64,000 nt of DNA from Leeuwenhoekiella sp. MAR_2009_132 (GTDB lineage: Bacteria > Bacteroidota > Bacteroidia > Flavobacteriales > Flavobacteriaceae): NCBI RefSeq assembly GCF_000687915.1, contig NZ_JHZY01000004.1, forward strand, positions 561,001 to 625,000, read 5' to 3'. A model generated the notes under the pieces. That model had not been told where the DNA came from, ran no database searches, and saw nothing but the letters and a program-made list of their open reading frames with translations. The translations under genes and the position numbers were made by a program. Positions 1 to 9,045 of the stretch are shown piece by piece. The stretch's first letter is position 1; every line of letters starts with the position of its first letter.

Positions 1-1091
1 ACGGGAATCCCTGCTGCTACCCAGAATGCAAGACGCGTATTTAAGAAAAAAGACAAAAATAAGATTACCAGAAGAATACCTTCTGCGCCATTTACTACCA
101 ATAAATTTGTACGCTGCTCCAGACGTATTGAAGAATCTGAGGTAATATCTATATGTACTGCATCGTATTTTGCATTAAAATCTTCAATATAAACTTTAAC
201 CTGTTCTGCAGTTGTAAGCAGGTCTTCATTGTTAGTATTACTTATCTCAACATTAACCGCAAGATTCCCGTTAAAATAAGATGCATTAGGCGTCTCTGAG
301 AAACGATCTCTAATTACTGCTACATCGTTAAGTCTTATGAGCGATCCGTCATTATTTGCACGTACAATGAGATTATTAAGATCATCACCGTAATACGATC
401 TGTTGTTTGCCCGTATAAGATAATCTTCCTTTTCTGTTTTAATGTTTCCTCCTGTGGTAAGAATATTTGCTCTGGAAACTGCTTGCGCAACTTCAGTAAA
501 GGTGAGCCCATAAGCGAGTAAATCATTTTCGCGTACAGCGATTTCAATTTCTTCATCAGGATAACCGCTTATTTCTATCTGCGATATTCCATCCATCGCC
601 CGTAAATCATATTCAATAGTTCGGGCAATTTGCTTTAAGGTAGCAAGATCTATAGTTTCTCCGCTCACCGCAAAACCTATAGTCTGTCGTATTGCTTCCT
701 GCTTAGCGACAACCAGAGGCTCCATCCCCGTAGGAAAACTGGGCACGCGATCAACGGCATTTTTTACTTCAGCAAGAATGACATTTATATCTTCATCCTG
801 ATCAATCTCTATCGTAACGTTACCACCGTTTTCTCTAGATGTAGATGTCACACGATCTATGCCTACAAGACCTTTAAGATTATCCTCAATTTTAAGAATA
901 ATACCTTCTTCTATTTCTTGCGGAGAAGCACCAGGATAGGTAACGTTAATCGTGATTATTTGTGAATCTATTAAAGGGAAAAATGAAGATTTCATCCTCA
1001 AAACTCCGATGATTCCAAAAATCACAAAAGCCATGATAACCACATTAACGGCTACACTGTATTTTATGAAATAACTAATTAAATTTTTCAT
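1..1091 (-). CDS. RND-family efflux transporter, N-terminal part (runs off window start)
   Basis: This is the N-terminal ~363 residues of a resistance-nodulation-division inner-membrane pump, which exports small molecules using the proton gradient together with a periplasmic adaptor and an outer-membrane channel. I translated the minus strand by hand: it opens with MKNLISYFIKYSVAVNVVIM (first membrane segment), continues into a porter domain containing VTYPGASPQEIEEGI, and reaches the next membrane segment (LFLNTRLAFWVAAGIPV) at the window edge with no stop. The start lies 5 bases after the stop of the membrane fusion gene, so the two are cotranscribed. Substrate is unknown. The AcrB/MexB-like family assignment is firm, the subfamily is not. 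The outer-membrane TolC partner is not visible here. Confidence 0.9.
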   Translation of the reverse strand, partial: MKNLISYFIKYSVAVNVVIMAFVIFGIIGVLRMKSSFFPLIDSQIITINVTYPGASPQEIEEGIILKIEDNLKGLVGIDRVTSTSRENGGNVTIEIDQDEDINVILAEVKNAVDRVPSFPTGMEPLVVAKQEAIRQTIGFAVSGETIDLATLKQIARTIEYDLRAMDGISQIEISGYPDEEIEIAVRENDLLAYGLTFTEVAQAVSRANILTTGGNIKTEKEDYLIRANNRSYYGDDLNNLIVRANNDGSLIRLNDVAVIRDRFSETPNASYFNGNLAVNVEISNTNNEDLLTTAEQVKVYIEDFNAKYDAVHIDITSDSSIRLEQRTNLLVVNGAEGILLVILFLSFFLNTRLAFWVAAGIP

Positions 1092-1096
1092 AAAAC

Positions 1097-2254
1097 CTAT
1101 TCCGTATTTCCTGTAGTTTGATTTTCCTCATAAATCTTCACGCGCATTCCGGCATAAGCACCGGGTACACTTTTAGACAGATATTGAGTCCCATCTGGCA
1201 CTCCTTTAATGATAACTTCTTTATCTGAAAAATAGACGGGATTTACATCTATTAGATCAAGTAGTCCATCACGTATGACATAAATCTGTGAGTTATCTAC
1301 TAATAACTGACGCGGAATACTTATTGCATCTGGCTCATCTTTGGCTTCTAAATTTGCCTGAAGAAACATACCTTCTTTTAAAGAATCTGCCCCGGCAATC
1401 TCAATAAAGACCTTTATCGTTTGCGTGGTTTGATCAACTCTACCATTTACACGTACTACTTTACCGGTGTATTCTTTAGTCCCGTCAACTGTTGTTAAAG
1501 CAACTTTCTCACCTATCGTTAAAAGATCGCTAAACTTTTTGCCTATCGCTACTTCAAGTTCGTAAACTGAAGTATCTATAAATTCACCCAGTTTTTGACC
1601 AGGACGTACCAGCGTACCTTTATTTACCGGCGCCTCTGTTAAAATTCCTGAGAATGGGGCAGTAATGCGGTATTTACCTAGCCGCTGCTCCAGGTTTTTT
1701 ACGTTGTAGTATGAAGAGTAAAGACCTCTACCTGTAATAAAGTAGCGTTCTTTTTGAGAATCTGTTTCGGGTAATTGTGGCGTTGATTTATTGATGTCAA
1801 AACCATTAAGATAGGTTTGCCATTTCTGAAAAATCTCCGGATAATCTAATCGTAAATCTGGCATTATTGAAGTTACCAGATTGTACAATTCGCTCTTGGC
1901 AGCTTGTACCGAAGCATAGTATTCTGAAGAATCAAGATTTAAAAGGGTCTCACCTCTAGTATACGACTGGCCCACTTTAAAATCGTGAGCGCTTGATCTA
2001 AAAATCCCCTGAACTTCTGCATAAAGCTCCAGTCGGTTTTTTGCAACTAAATTTCCATTAGCCGGTATAACTATAGGAACGGTATCATTTTTAACTTCTT
2101 CAACAAAAACCGTTTTAACAACTTTGTCAACTTTAACAGGAATATCTTTATCCCGGTTAGCAATTGAATACCCAATCGCAATTGCGACACCAAGTATTAC
2201 TAAACCTATAATCAGACGTACAGCTTTAAGCATTAAGTATTTTTTAAGAAACAA
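1097..2254 (-). CDS. RND efflux periplasmic adaptor (HlyD/AcrA-type membrane fusion protein)
   Basis: The 385-residue protein has an N-terminal membrane anchor (about residues 10-28, LIIGLVILGVAIAIGY), then the split lipoyl/barrel-sandwich halves around a short helical hairpin (~75-215). One half contains LELYAEVQGIF and the other ITAPFSGILTEAPVNKGTLV. A beta-barrel and membrane-proximal domain follow. It bridges the inner-membrane pump and outer-membrane channel. It is the first gene of a two-gene unit with the RND pump. A second Met at residue 8 (position 2233) is an equally plausible start, because no clear ribosome binding site separates the two. The helical hairpin looks short for an AcrA-type adaptor. 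Confidence 0.9.
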   Translation of the reverse strand: MFLKKYLMLKAVRLIIGLVILGVAIAIGYSIANRDKDIPVKVDKVVKTVFVEEVKNDTVPIVIPANGNLVAKNRLELYAEVQGIFRSSAHDFKVGQSYTRGETLLNLDSSEYYASVQAAKSELYNLVTSIMPDLRLDYPEIFQKWQTYLNGFDINKSTPQLPETDSQKERYFITGRGLYSSYYNVKNLEQRLGKYRITAPFSGILTEAPVNKGTLVRPGQKLGEFIDTSVYELEVAIGKKFSDLLTIGEKVALTTVDGTKEYTGKVVRVNGRVDQTTQTIKVFIEIAGADSLKEGMFLQANLEAKDEPDAISIPRQLLVDNSQIYVIRDGLLDLIDVNPVYFSDKEVIIKGVPDGTQYLSKSVPGAYAGMRVKIYEENQTTGNTE

Positions 2255-2318
2255 CCATAAGCTGCAAAAATACCTGTACTTAGTCTTCTAGTTTGTTAAA
2301 TTTAATATAAATAAAGTG

Positions 2319-4226
2319 CTAATTATAAAGCTCTAGTTCTTCGGTCACTTCACCCCATTTTGAAGTAAGCTCTTCAATCTTTTTCTTCTTAGCCTCGTAT
2401 CTTTTAAAAAAGTCTGGCTTAGAACTGGTTTTAGCATAGTCTGCAGCAAGCTCCTGATCCATTATTTTAATTTCACGCTCCAGCTTATTCACTTCAGACT
2501 CAATATTACTAAGTTGGTTGTTAAGTGACTTTACTTTTTTTTGATCTTTATATTCTACCTTAGGAGCTGCTTCTTTTACTTTAACCTTAGGATCTTTTTT
2601 CTCTAAATCTCTTAAGTTTTCTACTGCGCGTTTCTCTAAGTAATAATCAATATCTCCTAAATATTCTTTTATCTTATGATCTTTAAATTCATAAACCGTA
2701 GAAGTTAGACCTTGTAAGAAGTCTCTATCGTGAGAAACTAATAATAATGTTCCTTGAAAGCTTTTAAGAGCTTCTTTTAAAACGTTTTTAGATTTTATAT
2801 CCAGGTGGTTTGTAGGCTCATCCATCACCAAAACATTAAAGGGCTGTAACATTAATTTAGCAAGTGCTAAACGGTTACGCTCTCCTCCAGAAAGTACACG
2901 TACATATTTTTCTGCCTCCTCGCCTCTAAAGAGGAATGAACCCAGAATATCACGTACTTTACTTCTGTTTTTCTCATTTGCAGCATCAATCATCGTGTCG
3001 AGTACGGTTTTGCTTCCGTCAAGGTGATCTGCCTGGTTTTGCGCAAAATATCCTATTTGCACATTATGCCCCAGTTTTAATCTTCCTTCATATTTGATCT
3101 CATCAACAATTATTTTTGCAAGAGTTGATTTTCCCTGACCGTTTTGACCTACAAATGCCGTTTTACTGTCGCGCTCTATTAAAAGATCTATCCCTTGTAA
3201 AACATGCTTATCACCATAACTTTTCTTAATCCCCTCCGCTTCTACAACCACCTTACCCGGCACTACAGACACAGGAAAATTAAGGGTCATCACACTGTTA
3301 TCATCTTCATCAACCTCAATAACATCCATACGGTTAAGCTTTTTAACTAAAGACTGTGCCATAGTTGCCTTAGAAGCTTTTGCCTTAAATTTAGATATTA
3401 GCTTTTCTGTATGTTCTATTTCCTTCTGTTGATTTTTCTGCGCAGCCATTTGTTGTTCGCGCATTTCCTGACGTAAAACTAGATATTGCGAATAGGGTTT
3501 AGGGTAATCGTATATTTTACCCAGCGAAATCTCTATCGTACGATTTGTTACATTATCTAAAAACATTTTATCGTGAGATACGATTACAACAGCCCCCTGG
3601 TAGTTGCGTAGAAAACTTTCAAGCCAAATAATAGATTCAATATCCAAGTGGTTTGTAGGCTCATCAAGTAATAAAACATCATTATTTTGAAGTAATAATT
3701 TAGCCAGCTCAATTCGCATACGCCACCCTCCAGAAAATGTATCTGTAATTTTATTAAAATCTTCTCTACTAAAACCCAGCCCCATTAAGATACGCTCTGT
3801 CTCTCCCTGATAGCTATATCCACCGTGAATTTCATATTGATGTTGAACTTCATTAAGTTCAACCATTAAGTCGTGATAATAATTACTTTCGTAATCTGTA
3901 CGCTCTGCTAATTCAATATTTATCTCTTCAAGACGCGCCTCTAGCTTTTTAATAAGTTCAAAAGCTTCATAAGATTCTTCAAGAACGGTACGTCCCTCTA
4001 CAAAATCTATATCCTGTTTTAAGAAACCTATCTGAATGTCTTTATCTGTAGCGATCTGGCCGGTGTCGTATTCTTGCTCACGTGAAATTATGCGTAGCAT
4101 TGTAGATTTACCGGCTCCATTTTTACCCACTAATCCTACCCGATCTCCTTCACCCAGTCTAAACGTAACTTCCTCAAATAGATATTCTCCCTGAAACGAA
4201 ACAGAGAGGTTGTGAATATTTAACAT
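2319..4226 (-). CDS. ABC-F family ATPase (ribosome-associated type)
   Basis: The 635-residue protein carries two ABC nucleotide-binding domains in one chain and no membrane segments, the hallmark of ABC-F proteins, which act on ribosomes rather than in transport. The first domain has Walker A GKNGAGKST (~34-42), signature FSGGWRMR and Walker B DEPTNHLD. The second has GQNGQGKST, LSGGERNR and another DEPTNHLD. A charged linker lies between them, and a Lys/Glu-rich coiled coil occupies the last ~90 residues, as in Uup/YdiF-like members. It could be a translation factor or a resistance protein; sequence alone does not decide. It sits 64 bases upstream of the efflux adaptor on the same strand, so cotranscription is possible. 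Confidence 0.9.
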   Translation of the reverse strand: MLNIHNLSVSFQGEYLFEEVTFRLGEGDRVGLVGKNGAGKSTMLRIISREQEYDTGQIATDKDIQIGFLKQDIDFVEGRTVLEESYEAFELIKKLEARLEEINIELAERTDYESNYYHDLMVELNEVQHQYEIHGGYSYQGETERILMGLGFSREDFNKITDTFSGGWRMRIELAKLLLQNNDVLLLDEPTNHLDIESIIWLESFLRNYQGAVVIVSHDKMFLDNVTNRTIEISLGKIYDYPKPYSQYLVLRQEMREQQMAAQKNQQKEIEHTEKLISKFKAKASKATMAQSLVKKLNRMDVIEVDEDDNSVMTLNFPVSVVPGKVVVEAEGIKKSYGDKHVLQGIDLLIERDSKTAFVGQNGQGKSTLAKIIVDEIKYEGRLKLGHNVQIGYFAQNQADHLDGSKTVLDTMIDAANEKNRSKVRDILGSFLFRGEEAEKYVRVLSGGERNRLALAKLMLQPFNVLVMDEPTNHLDIKSKNVLKEALKSFQGTLLLVSHDRDFLQGLTSTVYEFKDHKIKEYLGDIDYYLEKRAVENLRDLEKKDPKVKVKEAAPKVEYKDQKKVKSLNNQLSNIESEVNKLEREIKIMDQELAADYAKTSSKPDFFKRYEAKKKKIEELTSKWGEVTEELELYN

Positions 4227-4244
4227 GCTCTAAATTTTAAGGCG

Positions 4245-4281
4245 CAAAGTTATTATTAAATGCCGGATTTTCGGCATTTAA
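4245..4281. promoter_or_regulatory. Candidate minus-strand promoter -7 box and 10-bp inverted repeat upstream of the ABC-F gene
   Basis: On the minus strand TAACTTTG (plus 4245-4252) matches the Bacteroidota -7 consensus TAnnTTTG and lies about 20 bases upstream of the ABC-F start. Directly upstream is a perfect inverted repeat TTAAATGCCG / CGGCATTTAA (4256-4281, 6-base loop) lying across the spacer and expected -33 region, where no TTTG is seen. It has no T-tract, so it is more like an operator than a terminator. The divergent DUF983 gene begins 63 bases further on. Confidence 0.4.
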
Positions 4282-4344
4282 AGATTATCGATTTTTGTAA
4301 CTTTAGATACCTTTAATTATCTGGGAAACCAGTAAAATTACACT

Positions 4345-4749
4345 ATGAAAAAACTTCTCCAGGGAAACCCGTTATATAGCATACTTACTGGCACTTGCCC
4401 GGTTTGTCAGCAAAAAAGTATGTATGAGAATCCAAATCCTTATATACTTACAGACACGCTCAAAATGCACGAACGTTGTTTGCATTGCAACACCAAATTT
4501 AAAATAGAACCTTCATTTTTCTACGGGGCTATGTATGTAAGTTATGGTGTAGGTATAGCGTTTGCTGTAGCAGCATTTGTAATTACTCACTTTTTTGTAG
4601 GTGCAGGTCTGGTAGCAGGTTTTATTTCTATCATTATAACTCTTCTTGTATTTGCGCCTATAATTATGCGTTTGAGTCGGAATATCTGGATTAATTTTTT
4701 CTTTAATTATGATGAAGAAAAAGCTAAAGGTACCACTAAAACTTCTTAG
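4345..4749 (+). CDS. DUF983 family small membrane protein
   Basis: The 134-residue protein has two CxxC pairs near the N-terminus (CPVCQQK ~18-24 and CLHCN ~45-49), which suggest a small zinc or redox site. Two hydrophobic segments follow (about 65-85 and 89-110). This arrangement is that of DUF983, a family common in Bacteroidota and Alphaproteobacteria without a settled function. The gene is divergent from the ABC-F gene and its 3' end overlaps the end of the convergent FAD oxidoreductase gene by 14 bases. No function is proposed beyond membrane location. Confidence 0.8.
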   Translation: MKKLLQGNPLYSILTGTCPVCQQKSMYENPNPYILTDTLKMHERCLHCNTKFKIEPSFFYGAMYVSYGVGIAFAVAAFVITHFFVGAGLVAGFISIIITLLVFAPIIMRLSRNIWINFFFNYDEEKAKGTTKTS

Positions 4750-5791
4750 GGAATCTAGAAATCGAGATCTCCTCATCAAGGGGAATACCTAGTTCGAGAT
4801 GCTCAAATAACACTTTAGCGAGGTAGGGTGACATCATCGTACCCCGAGTTCCTAAACCATTTAACAGAACCAATTGTTTATAATTAGGGTGAACACCTAT
4901 TAGTGGTCTTCTGTCTCCCGTTGTGGGTCGTATTCCTGCTTGTTGCGCTTCAAGCGTATATTCACATGTAATCACTTTATTTAATTTCTGCAATAGCTCT
5001 TCTAAAGCTTCAGTAGTAGGGACTGAATCTTTATCTTTCCAGTTAAATGTAGCCCCTACTTTATACAAATCATCTCCTAACGGAATAATAAAAAATGAGG
5101 CTTTAAGGGCTTTTGAAAGTCGTAAATCAGGAGCTTTAATGATTAGGTACTCCCCTTTATTGCCTACCAAAGGTAATTTGTTAAAAAATGGATTTTGTTT
5201 AATACCATAGCCTTCGGCGAAAACTACTCGTCTAGCCTTGATATCTCTATAGCAAATTGAATCATCACTTTTTAAAACAAGTTCGTCGTAATTAAATTGA
5301 TCAAAACTCAAAGAATCACTACTCATAAGCGAATGTGCATATGCATCTAATAGGGCAGGAATATCTATACGTGAGGTTTCTTTTACTTCTCCCAACTGTA
5401 ATGGAGCTTCAATAAAAAGGGAGTTATTTTTAACCAATGATGCATTTAAAAAACGATTTAAAACAGGCTTATCTGTAGCTTCAAACCAATTATTTTGATC
5501 TTCAATTGAGGAGAATATTTTTAAAACAGGCAATTCCTTCATAAACGGAAATCCAAACTTCTCATTGAGACGCGTAAAATAGGCTTTCGCAAGGTCAAAT
5601 TGCTCTTCCCCTTTATAAGGCATAGTATATCGCTTCAAAGTAACCGGATTAATAAGGCCGGCTGCAACTCTACTGGCCGCGCTATCTTTAGTATCTATTA
5701 CAAAAAATGACTTGTTATGCTGCTCTAATTGATCGCAAAATGCCATCCCGGCAAGACCAAAACCCACAATAAGATAATCTACGTACTTCAT
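4736..5791 (-). CDS. FAD-dependent oxidoreductase (DAO / glycine-oxidase-like)
   Basis: The N-terminus has the dinucleotide-binding fold YLIVGFGLAGMAFCDQL with GxGxxG, followed by an acidic FID at the end of the second strand, as in FAD-binding DAO-superfamily enzymes. Near the C-terminus, AGIRPTTGDRRPLIG and LNGLGTRGTMMSPYLA match the closing FAD-contact region of this superfamily (ThiO, DadA, MnmC C-domain). The substrate is unknown, probably an amine or amino acid. An upstream in-frame Met exists at 5809, but it abuts a terminator hairpin; I chose the Met at 5791 because MKYVDYLIVG starts directly before the first beta strand. It gives about 351 residues, normal for the family. Confidence 0.8.
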   Translation of the reverse strand: MKYVDYLIVGFGLAGMAFCDQLEQHNKSFFVIDTKDSAASRVAAGLINPVTLKRYTMPYKGEEQFDLAKAYFTRLNEKFGFPFMKELPVLKIFSSIEDQNNWFEATDKPVLNRFLNASLVKNNSLFIEAPLQLGEVKETSRIDIPALLDAYAHSLMSSDSLSFDQFNYDELVLKSDDSICYRDIKARRVVFAEGYGIKQNPFFNKLPLVGNKGEYLIIKAPDLRLSKALKASFFIIPLGDDLYKVGATFNWKDKDSVPTTEALEELLQKLNKVITCEYTLEAQQAGIRPTTGDRRPLIGVHPNYKQLVLLNGLGTRGTMMSPYLAKVLFEHLELGIPLDEEISISRFPKKF

Positions 5792-5812
5792 AGTGTAAAA
5801 ATAAGTCATAAA

Positions 5813-5837
5813 AAAACGCCTTTAAAAAAGGCGTTTT
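5813..5837 (-). terminator. Rho-independent terminator after gldN
   Basis: Perfect inverted repeat AAAACGCCTTT / AAAGGCGTTTT with a 3-base loop. On the minus strand it ends in a run of T residues and lies 26 bases after the gldN stop, so it closes the gld operon. Confidence 0.8.
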
Positions 5838-5862
5838 ATAAATTTTAGTTGAGAAACATTTA

Positions 5863-6750
5863 CTAGTAGTTCCACATATCACTTTCAAAATTACGTATTT
5901 GTTCTTTAATACGTTGAGATTCTAAAAGTTGCATCATTGCATTATCTGCTATATACTCTTTAACTTCACGATCACCCTGTATGTTATCTACCTGATAAAT
6001 AACGCCATTAAATCGTCTAGAATTTAACAAGTGATCAAATGACAATGGTTGTGCAGAATTTTGAGGATTAAATACTTTAGCCTCGTGTAGAATTTCACGA
6101 GCTGTAGGATACCATACCCAAAATAAAGGAACCATAATAGGATCTTCATCATCAATGAAGTTAACATCTGGAGCTACCGGTGCAATACCTATTAAACGGT
6201 ATTTTAACTCTCCCTGGCGCTTATCAAAATACCAATATCCACGTATCCAATATTGCTCAATATCTGCAGAACTAATATCACGTCTGTCTATATATTGTTC
6301 GTCTACTTCGTAACCCGCATTTATCTGCTCAATACCTAAATCTGTAGTATCTACTCGAGACATTGCAGCAGCAATATCTTTTAATTCTATCTTTTGATTA
6401 AAATAAGAATCTGCATAAATATCTAAATTACCCGCCTTAATATTCTTAACCAGAACATCGTAAAGCGACCTTCTATCTGAACCTATATTGTTTGTATCAA
6501 CAGGATAATATAACGGAAAGTTTATACGCTCATCAAGATCTACGATCTCCCAGGTATTCTTACCCCAAAGCACATCTCTGCTATCTACATAACCGTATGG
6601 CAAAGGCTTATCATTATCTAACTGAATCTGCCCTTCCGTTTTTTCAAACATCTGAGCAGGCATTTTTGCGTTCAAAATATTAGTTTGCGCAAAAGAAGCA
6701 AAACCAATCATCAAACAAAAAACACTAAAAGCTTGCTTTTGGGTGATCAT
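5863..6750 (-). CDS. gldN: Gliding motility / type IX secretion protein GldN
   Basis: GldN is a periplasmic component that, with the outer-membrane lipoprotein GldK, forms the ring-shaped part of the type IX secretion system. The 295-residue product has a signal peptide (about 1-21, ending SFAQ) and family features such as PLPYGYVDSRDVLWGKNTWE and a region rich in Trp/Tyr (YWIRGYWYFDKRQGELKY). It has the expected length and is last in the order gldK-gldL-gldM-gldN, 13 bases after gldM, just before a strong terminator. The gene set supports protein secretion and possibly gliding; gliding itself also needs genes not in this window. Confidence 0.95.
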   Translation of the reverse strand: MITQKQAFSVFCLMIGFASFAQTNILNAKMPAQMFEKTEGQIQLDNDKPLPYGYVDSRDVLWGKNTWEIVDLDERINFPLYYPVDTNNIGSDRRSLYDVLVKNIKAGNLDIYADSYFNQKIELKDIAAAMSRVDTTDLGIEQINAGYEVDEQYIDRRDISSADIEQYWIRGYWYFDKRQGELKYRLIGIAPVAPDVNFIDDEDPIMVPLFWVWYPTAREILHEAKVFNPQNSAQPLSFDHLLNSRRFNGVIYQVDNIQGDREVKEYIADNAMMQLLESQRIKEQIRNFESDMWNY

Positions 6751-6763
6751 AATTTTTTAATTT

Positions 6764-8296
6764 TTAATTTGTAAGTTCAATTAGAACCGGTGCAACTTTC
6801 TTAAGTCTATAACTACTGTTACCAGAAATTTGAGCGGTAATATCAAATATTTGCACTGTAGATCCTCGCTGAGCTCTTCTCAAAACGTCTATTGCTCTTG
6901 AATCTAATCTACTACCATTTACCTGAACTGTAGGTTGACCTGGTACATTAAATTTAAAACCGGTAACACTCAAGTTTAAATCAAAGTCAAAATCCATAAG
7001 CTTAGCACCAACAGTTGATATCTCTAACGCATTACGTTGCATTTTTAGTATCCCATCTTCACCACGCAAAGTACCGGTAGGACTTGGAATATCTTTAATA
7101 CGGAATTTTTTAGAGTCACTTACTTTAGAACCATCTGCCATAGTTCCAGAAACATTTATAGTCACTTCGTTTCCACTACCCGGATTCATAATATAATTAC
7201 TTCCAGATTGTTTTGACAAACCAGGAGCACTCGCATTTACACTATTATCTGGTACACCAGCAAAACTAATAGTCATTGGGTTTGCAACCCCACGATAAAC
7301 AACATTCATTTTATCTGCCGAAATAGTAGCTGAGTTAGGCCTGTTAATTACTGCATATTCACTATTAATAGGAATTGACTTTGGCTCACCGTCTTCTGTG
7401 TAAACTAATTCTCCTGTAATTTTTCGGGTTCCTACACTTCCTGCAGGAAAATCTAAAACTACCTGTCCCGACTGTAAGTTTTTAACTTCAGAACCATTGA
7501 TGATTACCTTGTCAAAATTTAGTGAATTGTCAAAACGACCTAAAACTACTTTTCCTTTAAAGCTTTCTCCAGAGAAGAATGCAGTTTTTTCTGCAATAAC
7601 GATTGCCTCATAATTACTTAAAGAAACATCTTTACTTAACTGTCCCTGTAGTAAAGAAGAGTACACTTCTGACTCAGCAGCGCGAATATCATTTTGCATT
7701 TGCGTAAAACGCGTAATCGAAGCCGCTAATGGATAGCCTTCAAAGTTATATTTTAACCAGGCAATCTCTTTACCGTCTTTGTTAGTTTGTGGCTCAACTG
7801 CAAAAGTATTTTGTACGATTTTGTTAACGTCTGAAAATTCATCACCTAGTACAGTTGCCATTTGGCTTTTATAATTTTCAATTTTAGCCAAAAACGCATC
7901 ACCTTCCTTAGTATATCTATCTCCTGTAAACCAACGTTCGTCAAGAACTGCTGTTTTATCAAGATTGGCATAACTACTAGTGTCTATACCATCTGTAAGC
8001 GTATCTTTTATACTTGCTAAGTAAGCGTAGAATTCATCAGAAATCTTCTTAACATCTCGGGCTTTACCTAACAAAGGCTGATATTTTGCCGGCTGTTCTG
8101 CTGCCTTCGCTTCAAGACCCGCCATAGCTAATTGATTATCTTCAGCTAATCTAGAATTTGAATTCGTAAATTTTACGTCAAATATTTTAAACGCATTTAA
8201 AATCTCTTTATCTACATTCATTGCAATCATCGCAATAAATACCAGATACATCAGATTTATCATTTTTTGTCTTGGGGACTGTGTTCCTCCTGCCAT
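6764..8296 (-). CDS. gldM: Type IX secretion motor protein GldM
   Basis: GldM is anchored in the inner membrane by one helix and spans the periplasm. With GldL it forms the proton-driven rotary motor that powers T9SS and gliding. The 510-residue protein starts MAGGTQSPRQKMINLMYLVF, the characteristic N-terminus leading into the single membrane helix (about 12-30). The rest is periplasmic, with the Ile/Val/Gly-rich domains expected for the D1-D4 segments. Length is standard for Flavobacteriia. It lies 46 bases after gldL and 13 bases before gldN. Confidence 0.96.
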   Translation of the reverse strand: MAGGTQSPRQKMINLMYLVFIAMIAMNVDKEILNAFKIFDVKFTNSNSRLAEDNQLAMAGLEAKAAEQPAKYQPLLGKARDVKKISDEFYAYLASIKDTLTDGIDTSSYANLDKTAVLDERWFTGDRYTKEGDAFLAKIENYKSQMATVLGDEFSDVNKIVQNTFAVEPQTNKDGKEIAWLKYNFEGYPLAASITRFTQMQNDIRAAESEVYSSLLQGQLSKDVSLSNYEAIVIAEKTAFFSGESFKGKVVLGRFDNSLNFDKVIINGSEVKNLQSGQVVLDFPAGSVGTRKITGELVYTEDGEPKSIPINSEYAVINRPNSATISADKMNVVYRGVANPMTISFAGVPDNSVNASAPGLSKQSGSNYIMNPGSGNEVTINVSGTMADGSKVSDSKKFRIKDIPSPTGTLRGEDGILKMQRNALEISTVGAKLMDFDFDLNLSVTGFKFNVPGQPTVQVNGSRLDSRAIDVLRRAQRGSTVQIFDITAQISGNSSYRLKKVAPVLIELTN

Positions 8297-8342
8297 AATG
8301 GTATGTTTTCTACTGAATTAATAGTTTTTATTAGTAATTCAG

Positions 8343-8978
8343 TTATCTCTTATTCATAGCAGAAAGCATTCCGCCATAAACACCATTAAGTGAAGAAAGG
8401 TTAGTCGCAAGACTCTCCATTTGCTCTTTTAATTTACCTGCATTATTTGCAACTTCATTATTAATTTCTGCCTGACGGCCAGCTGTCTCAACCTGAACTT
8501 TGTACAAACTGTTTAAAGATTCCATTTGCGCAGCAGCAAGAGCCATTTCCTGACTGTATTTTTTTGTAGAATTCATTGCTTCTGCCGTTGGCGCCATACC
8601 TTTAGCTGCACCTTCAAAGCTGCGGATGCTTGTACTTAGACTATTCATTAATTCAGAATCAATACGAGCATCTTTAAGCATCGCATCAAGTTTTTGAGAA
8701 AGTAAACCTTTCTCTTCAACAACTTCTACAGTTTTCTTAGGGCGCGCCGCAGGTGTATCTCCTGCTAATTCCGGGTAAACTAAAGACCAGTCCAAATCCT
8801 GAGTAGGTCTCTCAAATGCTGAATAACCAAATACTAAAGCTTCTACCACCATCCCCAGTGTTAGAATTTCTGAACCATATGGCCAGTGCTGAATTTTAAA
8901 CAAAGCTCCTACAATAACTATAGCAGCTCCCAAACCATAAATCATGTTTGTAACGGAAAGACTTCCTTTTTTTGCCAT
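8343..8978 (-). CDS. gldL: Type IX secretion motor protein GldL
   Basis: GldL is the inner-membrane pentameric stator of the T9SS motor. The 211-residue product has two N-terminal membrane helices (about 12-28 and 36-54) around FKIQHWPYGSEILTLGM. The second holds a conserved Glu (VVEALVFGYSAFE) implicated in proton flow in this family. The remainder is a long cytoplasmic coiled coil rich in Ala, Glu and Met. It is located 67 bases after gldK in the standard gene order. Confidence 0.96.
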   Translation of the reverse strand: MAKKGSLSVTNMIYGLGAAIVIVGALFKIQHWPYGSEILTLGMVVEALVFGYSAFERPTQDLDWSLVYPELAGDTPAARPKKTVEVVEEKGLLSQKLDAMLKDARIDSELMNSLSTSIRSFEGAAKGMAPTAEAMNSTKKYSQEMALAAAQMESLNSLYKVQVETAGRQAEINNEVANNAGKLKEQMESLATNLSSLNGVYGGMLSAMNKR

Positions 8979-9045
8979 CTTTTTCTGAGATTTAAATTTT
9001 TAATTAGGTTAAAGTGTATTCGGGGGAAAATTAATCTTAATAATA

